Assembly: GCA_031285625.1 (NCBI GenBank) | Contig: JAITVV010000084.1 | Span: 1-64,000, forward strand | Source: Prevotella sp. | GTDB taxonomy: Bacteria; Bacteroidota; Bacteroidia; Bacteroidales; Dysgonomonadaceae | Direction of reading: 5' to 3' | DNA: 64,000 nucleotides | Shown here: piece after piece, positions 55,609 to 64,000 of the stretch | Position numbering within the stretch: the first letter of the stretch is position 1 | Layout: each line of letters begins with the position of its first letter | Made by a program: the position numbers and the translations under genes | The notes under the pieces: model-generated | Databases searched by the model: none | Seen by the model: only the letters and a program-made list of their open reading frames with translations | What the model was told of the DNA's origin: nothing

Positions 55609-57099
55609 TTATTTAACCCAGGAACGTGAGCGATAAACGGCATCACTCCATTTCCTTTTGGCCAGCTGCATATCAAGACTTTTATCCGGTTCGAAACGAG
55701 ACTCAACATGCCATTGTTTCTGTACTTCTTCTATATTTTCCCAATAGCCGACAGCCAGACCTGCCAGATAGGCGGCACCAAGCGCTGTGGTTTCTGTGGT
55801 TTGAGGACGTATCACTGTTTGCCCAAGTACATCAGACTGGAATTGCATTAGCAGATCATTTTTAGCAGCACCACCATCAACGCGAAGCTCTTTCAATCCG
55901 ACACCTGCATCCAGAATCATAGCATTAATAACATCCATTGTCTGATATGCAATACCTTCCAAAGCAGCCCTTGCTATATGTGCTGCGGTTGTTCCCCTGG
56001 ATATTCCTACAATAGTACCACGCGCATACTGATCCCAATATGGAGCACCTAACCCTGTAAGGGCAGGTACAAAATATACATCCCCACTATCAGGAACCTT
56101 CATAGCCAGTTGTTCGATTTCAGCCGAGGATTCTATTATATTCAATCCGTCTCTCAACCATTGTACAATAGCTCCTCCCATAAAAATACTGCCTTCCAAT
56201 GCATATGCTGTCTTACCACCTACCTGCCATGCAATAGTAGTAATAAGATTATTTTTAGAAAAAACAGGTTCTTCACCAGTATTCATCAAGATAAAGCAGC
56301 CTGTACCGTAGGTATTTTTCACCATACCTTTTTCTATACACATTTGCCCAAACAAAGCGGCCTGTTGGTCTCCGGCAATTCCGGCAATAGGTACTTTAGA
56401 TGCAAAAATTGTAGTTTTGGTATGCCCATAGATTTCGCTCGAAGCACAAACCCGTGGCATCATACTTTTAGGTATATTGAAGAGTTTCAATAGATCTTCA
56501 TCCCATTCCAAAGAGCTGATATTAAACAACATGGTACGTGATGCATTCGTCACATCGGTTACATGCATTTCACCTCTTGTTAGCTGCCATACAATCCAGG
56601 AATCGACAGTTCCAAAAACCAGATCTCCTTTTTCGGCTTTTTCCCTTGCCCCGTCTACATTATCCAATATCCATTTTATCTTAGTAGCACTAAAATAGGC
56701 GTCTATTATCAGCCCGGTTTTATCTTTTATACAAGGTAAATATCCTTCATTTTTAAGCTTATCACAATAATCGGAAGTCCGCCTGTCTTGCCATACAATA
56801 GCGTTATACACCGGTTCTCCGGTTTTTCTATCCCAAACAATTGTAGTTTCGCGCTGGTTTGTAATTCCTATAGCGGCAATATTGCTCCCGTTTATTCCAA
56901 TTTTTGTAATTGCCTCTGCAGCAACTGCAGCTTGCGACGACCATATTTCATGAGGATCGTGCTCTACCCAGCCACTTTGCGGGAAAATTTGCGTAAATTC
57001 CTTCTGTGCAACAGAACAAATTTCGCCTTTGCGGTTAAATACTATTGCCCTGGAACTGGTGGTTCCTGCATCAAATGATAAAATATATTGCTCTTCCAT
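55609..57099 (-). CDS. glpK: Glycerol kinase
   Basis: This FGGY-family enzyme phosphorylates glycerol with ATP. The N-terminal ATP-binding segment reads [15 protein letters not shown] (most family members have DQGTTSSR), followed by WQDRRT, the [21 protein letters not shown] signature and the late [13 protein letters not shown]-like segment ([16 protein letters not shown]). The ATG at 57099 gives [12 protein letters not shown], in line with E. coli GlpK; an upstream GTG would add 15 residues that touch the glpD stop. It follows glpD by 45 bases. Confidence 0.97.
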   Translation of the reverse strand: MEEQYILSFDAGTTSSRAIVFNRKGEICSVAQKEFTQIFPQSGWVEHDPHEIWSSQAAVAAEAITKIGINGSNIAAIGITNQRETTIVWDRKTGEPVYNAIVWQDRRTSDYCDKLKNEGYLPCIKDKTGLIIDAYFSATKIKWILDNVDGAREKAEKGDLVFGTVDSWIVWQLTRGEMHVTDVTNASRTMLFNISSLEWDEDLLKLFNIPKSMMPRVCASSEIYGHTKTTIFASKVPIAGIAGDQQAALFGQMCIEKGMVKNTYGTGCFILMNTGEEPVFSKNNLITTIAWQVGGKTAYALEGSIFMGGAIVQWLRDGLNIIESSAEIEQLAMKVPDSGDVYFVPALTGLGAPYWDQYARGTIVGISRGTTAAHIARAALEGIAYQTMDVINAMILDAGVGLKELRVDGGAAKNDLLMQFQSDVLGQTVIRPQTTETTALGAAYLAGLAVGYWENIEEVQKQWHVESRFEPDKSLDMQLAKRKWSDAVYRSRSWVK

Positions 57100-57144
57100 G
57101 GTATAATTAGGTATTTTAGATTCATGTAATTTGCTCATCAACAC

Positions 57145-58728
57145 TTACGGTCGATAAGGTACTAATAAATAATGTTGTGCCAAGTCTACAAATTCATTTA
57201 TTTGAGTATTTTGCCACTCTGCATCTTTACCCATTTCCTTAGCCATAACAGCAGCAACTTTCGGAGCCATATCAATAGCTGCCCGGGCATCAAGAAATAA
57301 AATCCTAAGCCTTCTTGCCAAAACATCTTCTACAGTTAAAGCCATTTCCTCCCTTACAGCCCAAACGACTTCAGATGCTGTATAATCATAGTCGGGATGC
57401 AGCTTTTCAGCTAAACTAATATCTTCCTTTTGCAGCCGTTGAATATTATCAATATCACATCCATATACATAGTTAAAGTTAGATCTATCTACATTTTCCT
57501 TATAACCATGTATCTGTAGCTCTCTTGTTCTACACTCTTTATGCTCCAGCTTGCCCACAGCAATTGCTTTATTTATCACATCCTCAGCCATATCACGGTA
57601 TGTAGTCCATTTTCCGCCTGTAATAGTCATTAGCCCACTGTCAGAAATAACGATTTTATGACTGCGTGATATCTCTTTCGTTTTTGTACCATCAGCATTA
57701 TTTTTTGGTGCAGCAAGCGGCCTAAGCCCTGCAAACACAGAAAGCACATCTTCCCGTTTTGGTTTTTTAGCAAGGTATTGCCCGGCAGTTGTAAGAATAA
57801 ATTCTATTTCTTCCTCTAACGCCTGCGGCTCCAATACAAATTCTTTAAGAGGAGTATCGGTTGTCCCCAATACAACTTTATCATGCCACGGAACGCCAAA
57901 CATCACTCGACCGTCACTGGTTTTGGGCACCATTATAGCAGTATCACCTCCCAGGAATGATTTATCAACAACAAGATGCACACCCTGACTCGGACGTACA
58001 ATATTATCCTTTTCGGGAGCATCCATCTTCATCAGGTCATCCACAAATATACCTGTTGCGTTGATAACCATTTTCGCATGAAGAGTATAATTCTTCCCAC
58101 TCAGTTCATCATAAACTTTTGCCCCAGATATTTTACCCGATTCATCTTTAGTAAGACTTGTTACTTTCACATAATTAGCAACAACCGCCCCTTGCTCTAC
58201 AGCCGTTTGCATCAGATTAATACCCATACGGGAATCATCAAACTGTCCATCATGATAGACAACACCACCCCTCAATTTATCAAGAGCTATCTGGGGAATT
58301 TCTTTTATCACCGCCTTCTTACTCATAGGCAAAGACCTCCCTAGACCTCGTTTACCTGCAAGAATATCGTAAATAGTTAATCCAATGGTATAAAATGGCT
58401 TTTCCCACCATTTATAGTTACCTATAATAAATCGTTGATCTTTTACTAAATGAGGAGCATTCTTTTTCATTAATCCCCTTTCTCTAAGAGCTTCAATAAC
58501 CAAGCCAACATCTCCCTGAGCCAGATAGCGCACACCTCCATGCACCAACTTTGTACTACGACTGGAAGTTGCCTTTGTAAAGTCAGCCTGCTCCACAAGC
58601 ACCACCTTAAAGCCGCGCGACGCAGCATCAACGGCAGCGCCTAAACCTGTAGCTCCACCACCGACAACAACAAAGTCCCAAATTACAGATTCATCGGCTA
58701 TTTTATTTATATAATCTTCCCTTTTCAT
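57145..58728 (-). CDS. glpD: Glycerol-3-phosphate dehydrogenase, GlpD type
   Basis: The 527-residue single-subunit flavoprotein oxidises glycerol-3-phosphate to dihydroxyacetone phosphate. Motifs: VVVGGGATGLGAAVDAASRG, SSRSTKLVHGGVRYL, and VVLGTTDTPL, with a C-terminal helical domain (MALTVEDVLARRLRILFLDARAA). Unlike E. coli GlpD it lies in one window with a full GlpABC set. It is the first gene of the unit glpD-glpK-glpF-HAD-porin and divergent from the DeoR-type regulator. Confidence 0.95.
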   Translation of the reverse strand: MKREDYINKIADESVIWDFVVVGGGATGLGAAVDAASRGFKVVLVEQADFTKATSSRSTKLVHGGVRYLAQGDVGLVIEALRERGLMKKNAPHLVKDQRFIIGNYKWWEKPFYTIGLTIYDILAGKRGLGRSLPMSKKAVIKEIPQIALDKLRGGVVYHDGQFDDSRMGINLMQTAVEQGAVVANYVKVTSLTKDESGKISGAKVYDELSGKNYTLHAKMVINATGIFVDDLMKMDAPEKDNIVRPSQGVHLVVDKSFLGGDTAIMVPKTSDGRVMFGVPWHDKVVLGTTDTPLKEFVLEPQALEEEIEFILTTAGQYLAKKPKREDVLSVFAGLRPLAAPKNNADGTKTKEISRSHKIVISDSGLMTITGGKWTTYRDMAEDVINKAIAVGKLEHKECRTRELQIHGYKENVDRSNFNYVYGCDIDNIQRLQKEDISLAEKLHPDYDYTASEVVWAVREEMALTVEDVLARRLRILFLDARAAIDMAPKVAAVMAKEMGKDAEWQNTQINEFVDLAQHYLLVPYRP

Positions 58729-58751
58729 GAATATTCTTAATTTGATTACTA

Positions 58752-58759
58752 CAAATATA
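58752..58759 (-). promoter_or_regulatory. -7 box of the glpD unit
   Basis: Minus-strand TATATTTG fits TAnnTTTG, 24 bases before the glpD start. No consensus -33 was seen; the TCGAAA array begins about 30 bases upstream. Confidence 0.5.
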
Positions 58760-58786
58760 AATTACTTTTTCAATAAAAAAAATAAA

Positions 58787-58857
58787 ATTCGAAACTTTTT
58801 TAAACAATATCGAAATTATATAAAATAAATTCAAAATAATTCAAAGCAAATTCGAAA
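58787..58857. promoter_or_regulatory. Helically phased TTCGAAA array, candidate GlpR operators
   Basis: TCGAAA occurs at 58789, 58810 and 58852, with a one-base variant TCAAAA at 58831: four sites spaced exactly 21 bases apart, or two helical turns. The array lies between glpD and the DeoR-type regulator; TCGAAA also occurs twice upstream of glpA. Direct repeats on one face of the helix suit cooperative binding by a multimeric regulator. Confidence 0.55.
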
Positions 58858-58971
58858 TATAAAACAAGATAAATCACTCAATAACAAACAACTACAATAT
58901 CCGAATTACAATTCCTATAAATACATAAACCCTATACCATAAGAATTAGTTCATTTAAACTAGATTTTTTA

Positions 58972-58979
58972 TATCTTTG
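58972..58979 (+). promoter_or_regulatory. -7 box of the DeoR-type regulator
   Basis: TATCTTTG fits TAnnTTTG, 27 bases before the ATG at 59007. Confidence 0.55.
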
Positions 58980-59006
58980 TGTATATGATCATTAATAATA
59001 TTGGGT

Positions 59007-59771
59007 ATGGGTAATATAGCTAAACGCCATAAGTATATTCTGGAACAGCTCAAAAGAGATGGCTATGTAAAGGTTCAGGAGCTAAGTTTAAAGCTGGGAG
59101 TATCCGAAGTTACGATTCGAAAGGATTTAAAACAACTCGAAAGTAAAAAGATGCTATATCGCAATCACGGTAGTGCAAGCAGCCTAAGTTCTATCATATC
59201 TGACAAGCACATTGATGTGAAAGAAAAAATGCATACTGATGAAAAACTACGCATAGCCAAAGAAGCAAATCGCCTGTTGGAACCGAATGATAAAATAATC
59301 ATAGCATCAGGCACAACTCTATTTGCTTTTGCAAATGAAATAAATACGAATGATAATCTTACTGTAATTACATCTTCTGTAAAAGTTTCGCTTGCATTAT
59401 GTTACAATCCGAACATCGAAATAATACAGCTAGGAGGTAGTATGAGGAAAAATTCCGTATCAGTAATAGGTCACTATGCCGAAAATATATTAGACAGCCT
59501 ATCATGTAATAAACTCTTTTTGGGGGTAGACGGCATTGACCTGGATTACGGATTGACTACTAGTGACATGAGCGAAGCGCGCATCAACCAACAAATGATA
59601 GATGCTGCCCAAAAAATAATTGTATTAACAGACTCCTCAAAGTTTGGCAAAAGAGGTTTTTGCAAGATATGTGATATTAATAAGATACATCATATAATAA
59701 CAGATTCAAATGCACCAAGCCATATAATAGATATGCTGCGCGAGAGGGAAATAGAAGTCACCCTTGTATAA
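59007..59771 (+). CDS. glpR: DeoR-family transcriptional regulator, probable GlpR
   Basis: This 254-residue cytoplasmic repressor has an N-terminal DeoR helix-turn-helix (about 1-55: ILEQLKRDGYVKVQELSLKLGVSEVTIRKDLKQLE) and a C-terminal effector-binding DeoRC domain (about 75-235; IIASGTTLFAFANEI, LFLGVDGIDLDYGLTTSDMSEARINQ). Family members sense phosphorylated sugars or glycerol-3-phosphate. The ATG at 59007 is preferred to a TTG six bases upstream. The divergent position to glpD and the shared TCGAAA motifs make a GlpR role likely. Confidence 0.88.
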   Translation: MGNIAKRHKYILEQLKRDGYVKVQELSLKLGVSEVTIRKDLKQLESKKMLYRNHGSASSLSSIISDKHIDVKEKMHTDEKLRIAKEANRLLEPNDKIIIASGTTLFAFANEINTNDNLTVITSSVKVSLALCYNPNIEIIQLGGSMRKNSVSVIGHYAENILDSLSCNKLFLGVDGIDLDYGLTTSDMSEARINQQMIDAAQKIIVLTDSSKFGKRGFCKICDINKIHHIITDSNAPSHIIDMLREREIEVTLV

Positions 59772-59793
59772 TATTTAATAAAGAATATAGTTA

Positions 59794-59831
59794 AATCCTG
59801 ACTTGATCCGATCCTGGTCAGGATTTTTTTT
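59794..59831 (+). terminator. Terminator after the DeoR-type regulator
   Basis: A 9-base stem (59794-59802 with 59817-59825) is followed by a run of T. Confidence 0.85.
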
Positions 59832-59919
59832 AAATAATGAAGGATATCCCTTACGGAATACCCTTCATTTCTCAATATTAATGTTAATCAAGGCTTCACA
59901 GCTTTTTCTTATATATCTA

Positions 59920-61197
59920 TTATTTATCCAATAGCGATTTATAGAAAGTTTCAATATCGCTCCATCTATAATAAGGCAAGATATCACTCCTGACAGGAGG
60001 TACTAGTATTTCTTTTTCATGAAGGAGAAATTTTACAATAATATCATCCGGATTCTTTTTATTCCGGAAAAATACAATCTGTATATTACCTGCCATTGGA
60101 GCCACTTTAAAGTCGCTCCATACTTTATAGAATTCTGATGGTTCGGAAACACTATTATAGCAATCTTTGAGATGAAGCAACATAGCTAATGGTATAATAT
60201 TTCCATCATGGGCAAAACGTAATGTAACTCCTTTACCTCTATTCTGAATAACGACATTAGCCGAGTCCAGAATGTTTTTTAATAAGGGTTTACAGTTTTC
60301 AAACATAAGCCCATTGTTTAATGCAGAGTTGGCGTCATTCACATATAAACGGTAATTTCTGCATTGCCACAGATCGAACAATTCTTCTTTTTCGAAAATA
60401 TCATAAAAAGATAAATCTGTCTCTATATTTTGCATACCTCCTGCAATACCATACAGACCGAGCATGAACGATTTTGGATTTACTTTTTTTAGAACGTATA
60501 TACTATCTGAAAACAAAGACGAAACTAACCGCTGAGGATGTATATGGCTTTCTTCAAACTTCAGATATTCTTCACGCCATGTATCTTTTGCTGACCGGAA
60601 AGCAATAGCTTCCTTTGTATGATGATTCAAGTAACGCTGATGCTTTATGCTCGATTCGCGTGTTATCTGCAATGTAGGATTAAGCTCTTTAAGTCGTTCA
60701 CTAAAAGCGTCCATACTCAACGCGCAGCGTACTATAGTTGTAGAACTGGCAGAAATTTTTACGTTATTACTAAATACTTCCGGAAATGCCCGATACATGC
60801 GCTCTGCAATTCCCCTATGCTCGCGAATCCCTAAAGGAGACAGATCTCCTCCACGCCATTCTACTTCTTGCCAGACTTTAGTCAAACGATTATATACATC
60901 TAACCCTAATGGAGATAATGCATTCTTCATACGCGCATCATCCAAAAGGTCAAGAATATTTTTATAATCACTATCACTTATAAGATAACGTGACCCATGA
61001 CGTCCAAAATGACTTATATAAAACGGTTCGTATCCCTTTGGAACCGGAGTATATGGGACAATATCCCGATCCGGATATGCATAGTAAACTCCTCCTGTTT
61101 TTTCAGGTGTTTCAAATATTTCCTGTTTTGAGGTTTGCCCTACTGTTATACAAATATTCAAAAACAAAAAGAATAATAGAAAGCAAATAGTCTTCAT
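59920..61197 (-). CDS. Exported histidine phosphatase, clade 2 (acid phosphatase/MINPP-like)
   Basis: This 425-residue protein starts at 61197, where a signal peptide begins (MKTICFLLFFLFLNICITVG); an earlier in-frame start would add 20 residues upstream of it. The clade-2 motif HFGRHGSRY carries Arg66, catalytic His67 and Arg70, and a proton-donor HD pair lies in RFAHDGNIIPLAML. The family contains phytases and multiple inositol polyphosphate phosphatases. The gene follows susD in the same direction, so the locus may handle a phosphorylated ligand. Which one cannot be told from sequence. Confidence 0.9.
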   Translation of the reverse strand: MKTICFLLFFLFLNICITVGQTSKQEIFETPEKTGGVYYAYPDRDIVPYTPVPKGYEPFYISHFGRHGSRYLISDSDYKNILDLLDDARMKNALSPLGLDVYNRLTKVWQEVEWRGGDLSPLGIREHRGIAERMYRAFPEVFSNNVKISASSTTIVRCALSMDAFSERLKELNPTLQITRESSIKHQRYLNHHTKEAIAFRSAKDTWREEYLKFEESHIHPQRLVSSLFSDSIYVLKKVNPKSFMLGLYGIAGGMQNIETDLSFYDIFEKEELFDLWQCRNYRLYVNDANSALNNGLMFENCKPLLKNILDSANVVIQNRGKGVTLRFAHDGNIIPLAMLLHLKDCYNSVSEPSEFYKVWSDFKVAPMAGNIQIVFFRNKKNPDDIIVKFLLHEKEILVPPVRSDILPYYRWSDIETFYKSLLDK

Positions 61198-61215
61198 TAA
61201 TTCTGCATTTTTTAA

Positions 61216-61250
61216 CTCATAGTGCATTTTATGTAACAATGCACTATGAG
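61216..61250. other. Hairpin between susD and the clade-2 phosphatase gene
   Basis: A 13-base perfect stem (61216-61228 with 61238-61250). No T run follows on the minus strand, so it may be an mRNA processing or stability element rather than a terminator. Confidence 0.45.
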
Positions 61251-61279
61251 AAATCAATATATTAATTTTGTGATAAGAT

Positions 61280-62956
61280 TTATTTATAATCCGGATTTTG
61301 AGTTAAGTAAGGGTTTACGGTAAACTCATCCTGAGGAATAGGATATAATTTATATTTATTATTCACATTCTTACCTATATAATTTCCGGCATTTCCATCA
61401 CTACCCTTCCAATCCCAGTTATATCCTTCAGTAAACTTATTAAAACGGATCAGGTCGGTACGGCGCACAAGTTCTGTATGTAATTCACGGGCACGTTCAT
61501 CAAGTATAAAATCTAACGTTAATTGATTATCAGCGATACGTCCTGATGATGCATTTCCATATTTACCCGACAGATATGCCCTGTCGCGAACCTCGTTTAC
61601 ATAACCTAAAGCTTCGTTTTTGCTACCGCCGCCACCTCTGAGTATAGCCTCAGCTGCCATCAAATAAGCATCAGCAGTACGGAACATAGGATAATCTATT
61701 GAGGTATATGTTGCATCTGGGTCTGTCCCATCTTTCATTACATTACGCCATTTGATGCAAGCGTATCCGTTATCAAAATCTTTCTGAAATGCTTTTCCTT
61801 CCACCCATGTTTCTTTTGTATGATCTATTGTAAAGAACTGAGCACGTTTATCTTTCTTTTTATCTCCCCAGGTATCAGCAATATCAAAAGTCTGGTCTGA
61901 AATATCGAACATATCCACCAATTGAGTCTTGACACGGGCATTGCCCCAGCCTCTTCCACCAATACCGGTGGCATAATATTTACTCATAACTCCGTTTACC
62001 AACGCTTTCACCAGGAAGTTTGTTCCTGCATGCCCCGGTGAATGTACTTCGTCCTGAACCAGTGGCCAGATTATTTCAGAGCAAGTATTATTATCTGCTA
62101 AAAAAATATGGCGGTAATCTGAAGCCAAAGGATATTTACCACTATCAATCACTTTCTTTGCATACTGATATGCTTTGTCATACTGGCCATCTCCTACCCA
62201 AGCCTCAGAATTCAAATATATACGGGATAAAAGAAACCAGCCTGCAACCTGATCAACCCGAGCATAGACATTTGTTCCCGGAGCTTTCATATCTGCAGCA
62301 GCAGCCTCTGCTTCAGCCACAACAAAATCATATATCTCACGCCTTGTTTTCTGTTGCGGAATTGTTCCGGTTTCCATTGTTTCATCTACAAAAGGGCCTG
62401 ACCCATAAAGATCACATATCATAGAATAGCAATACGCCCGGATGAAACGTGCTTCAGCACGATAGTACTCATATTCATCTTTAAGTTTGTCATACACTCC
62501 TCTATCCTTTAACTTCGATTCTGTCGTCTCACGTAAAAGTTCATTACAGTAATTGATAGCCATGTAGAGACGGTAATACGGATAACTAACCACCTTAGTA
62601 GACGCATCCCAGTTCAGGTATAATATATCGAGTGTACCATGGCTGCTACCTGCATGAAGAGCAATCTCATCAGTAGGGCATTCCTGAAGATAGAACAAGG
62701 CCCTTGTAAATCCACTATATCCTTCATCAATATTAGGTACATCCTTATTGCCATCAGGCCCGATCTGCCCTGTCATGATTAGTGAACCATAACACTTCGC
62801 TAATACTCCTTCGTATCCTTCGGCTGTACTATAAACATCTTCTGCAACAAGCCGGTTATCATCCAAAGGCATTGTATCCAAATCATTGAGACACGACGAG
62901 AACAGAAAAATTGATGTGACAGCTATTATTATATTTTTTATTAATCGTATTTTCAT
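61280..62956 (-). CDS. SusD-like outer-membrane lipoprotein
   Basis: This 558-residue RagB/SusD protein has a lipobox (FSSC, Cys at about 22), N-terminal TPR-like helices (AEARFIRAYCYSMICDLYGSGPF) and the C-terminal RagB part (NEVRDRAYL, LDFILDERARELHTELVRRTDLIRFN, ending NPYLTQNPDYK). It is 19 bases downstream of the susC gene and forms the lid of that transporter. Confidence 0.96.
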   Translation of the reverse strand: MKIRLIKNIIIAVTSIFLFSSCLNDLDTMPLDDNRLVAEDVYSTAEGYEGVLAKCYGSLIMTGQIGPDGNKDVPNIDEGYSGFTRALFYLQECPTDEIALHAGSSHGTLDILYLNWDASTKVVSYPYYRLYMAINYCNELLRETTESKLKDRGVYDKLKDEYEYYRAEARFIRAYCYSMICDLYGSGPFVDETMETGTIPQQKTRREIYDFVVAEAEAAAADMKAPGTNVYARVDQVAGWFLLSRIYLNSEAWVGDGQYDKAYQYAKKVIDSGKYPLASDYRHIFLADNNTCSEIIWPLVQDEVHSPGHAGTNFLVKALVNGVMSKYYATGIGGRGWGNARVKTQLVDMFDISDQTFDIADTWGDKKKDKRAQFFTIDHTKETWVEGKAFQKDFDNGYACIKWRNVMKDGTDPDATYTSIDYPMFRTADAYLMAAEAILRGGGGSKNEALGYVNEVRDRAYLSGKYGNASSGRIADNQLTLDFILDERARELHTELVRRTDLIRFNKFTEGYNWDWKGSDGNAGNYIGKNVNNKYKLYPIPQDEFTVNPYLTQNPDYK

Positions 62957-62975
62957 AATCTGATTCCTCCAACAC

Positions 62976-64000
62976 TTAAAAATTAAGATTTAATGATAAT
63001 GTGTAAATTCTGGGACGCTGATAGGTATTTTTATCAATACCACTATATACTTCCGGATCAACTCCCGAATAATTTGTAATAGTACATACATTCTGAGCAC
63101 TAAAAGCCATACGCAAAGAACTGGAATTATTCCACAGCTTATTGAAAGTATAGCCTAATGTGATATTATCAATTTTGAAGAATGAGCCACTTTCCAGATA
63201 ATAGTCAGAGTAGATGCGTTGCTGTACAAACTCGTCTTTCAATGTCTTATGTGATATATTGCTGGATACTTTATTTGCGCTGAACAGGTCGTCGAGAGAC
63301 TCAGATGCCTGCTGATAGTTATATACATAATTACCAAAGCTACCATGTCCATTCATTCCCAAATCCCAGTTCTTGTATGTCAGACGAGTTGACAGACCAT
63401 AGTAATATGGAACTCTGGAACTCTTATCCGTGATATATTTATTTGCATCACTCTCACTGGTAGTAATAGAACCATCTTTAGCAATGTATTGCCCATCCAG
63501 CGGTTTCCCGTTATCATCATATGCTTGCTTGAGCAGATAGAATGTATTCGGAGTCTGATCTACCATATATACCTGCAGATATTTTCCTGTACCTCCGGCA
63601 TTTCCGGTAGGAACATAATTATCATCTGTATCTATTGTATTCAGTTTAGTTATTTTAGAGTTTCCATAAGTAAAATTACCTCCTATCGACCATTCCCAAT
63701 CGCTATTCTTAACAGGTATAGCATTCAGTGCCAATTCAACACCATTACTTTTCATATCCCCGATATTTGTACTGATAACGCTTGTGAAATTACTTCCTGC
63801 AGGAACAAATATTGTATTCAACAAATCTTTTGTTCTGCGTGTATAGACATCGACACTACCGTATATACGATTATTCAGGAATCCGTAGTCTAGCCCGAAG
63901 TTATATGTGCTTGTTGTTTCCCATTTGATATTAGGATCCGATCCATTCGGACGGTACATAGTTACCCATCTGTCTCCAAACTGGTATTGTGCATTATCAT
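62976..64000 (-). CDS. SusC-like TonB-dependent transporter, C-terminal part (runs off the window)
   Basis: The open frame reaches the window edge without a stop (coding FGDRWVTMYRPNGSDPNIKW at the edge), so only the C-terminal about 340 residues are seen. They match the barrel end of SusC proteins: NFGLDYGFLNNRIYGSVDVY, SNGVELALNAIPV, NLGMNGHGSFGNYVYN, and a final YTLSLNLNF strand. The missing N-terminal part lies beyond 64000; there is no sign that the gene is broken. Confidence 0.93.
   Translation of the reverse strand, partial: DNAQYQFGDRWVTMYRPNGSDPNIKWETTSTYNFGLDYGFLNNRIYGSVDVYTRRTKDLLNTIFVPAGSNFTSVISTNIGDMKSNGVELALNAIPVKNSDWEWSIGGNFTYGNSKITKLNTIDTDDNYVPTGNAGGTGKYLQVYMVDQTPNTFYLLKQAYDDNGKPLDGQYIAKDGSITTSESDANKYITDKSSRVPYYYGLSTRLTYKNWDLGMNGHGSFGNYVYNYQQASESLDDLFSANKVSSNISHKTLKDEFVQQRIYSDYYLESGSFFKIDNITLGYTFNKLWNNSSSLRMAFSAQNVCTITNYSGVDPEVYSGIDKNTYQRPRIYTLSLNLNF

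Noticed and set aside
62976-64000. SusC-like gene as a truncated pseudogene
   Set aside because: The frame is open to the window edge with family-typical sequence, so the truncation is only the window border.

Overview
The window is AT-rich chromosomal DNA of a Bacteroidota bacterium, most likely order Bacteroidales. This rests on SusC/SusD pairs, a hybrid two-component regulator, three tandem GH92 enzymes, and many upstream matches to the Bacteroidota promoter pattern (TTTG or TTG, about 19 bases, then TAnnTTTG). A Dysgonomonas-like species is my best guess, from gene content only. No complete RNA gene, insertion sequence or CRISPR array is visible. The left edge carries a tRNA 3'-end fragment and remains of an integrase.

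Layout. 1-1038: scar of mobile-element activity (tRNA-end/att-like site, two GGTAC-N7-GTACC repeats, a frameshifted and truncated integrase joined to a broken LytTR gene). 1322-5726: ecotin, serS, two tandem SPOR lipoproteins, a PhnP-like metallohydrolase. 5804-10369: a 1521-residue secreted surface protein. 10533-16267: a six-gene operon on the minus strand (two coiled-coil proteins, a substrate-binding protein fused to an OmpA domain, permease, ATPase, rhomboid), the best candidate for an undescribed system. 16781-34702: a polysaccharide utilization locus (hybrid two-component sensor, SusC, SusD, a BSP-type metallopeptidase lipoprotein, three GH92 alpha-mannosidases); its leader holds a 69-base GA tract and two strong hairpins. 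34808-43827 (minus): a second locus with two GH3 glycosidases, a TonB-dependent receptor, an endonuclease/exonuclease/phosphatase-fold enzyme and a histidine phosphatase, divergent from a degenerate NUDIX-type regulator with three identical-architecture operators between them. 44834-47018: ahpCF. 47387-48095: a GNAT acetyltransferase and an unannotated 55-residue ORF. 48422-59771: a glycerol/glycerol-3-phosphate regulon (glpABC; glpD-glpK-glpF-HAD phosphatase-porin; a DeoR/GlpR regulator). 59920-64000: a clade-2 histidine phosphatase followed upstream by SusD and a SusC that runs off the window.

How the genes work together. The first locus looks built for mannoprotein or phosphomannan: the peptidase would cut the protein and the GH92 enzymes would remove mannose. 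The third GH92 carries Gln where the other two carry the catalytic-acid Glu, a change known from mannose-1-phospho-6-mannose-specific members. Many other genes here are predicted exported phosphatases or an anion porin (HAD, two histidine phosphatases, an EEP enzyme, an OprP/OprO-like porin), so release of phosphate esters outside the cytoplasm is a recurring theme. In the glp block the porin, periplasmic phosphatase, GlpF and GlpK could form one path from external glycerol phosphates to cytoplasmic glycerol-3-phosphate, which GlpD or GlpABC then oxidises. These pathway readings are inference; family assignments rest on motifs read from the translated sequence.
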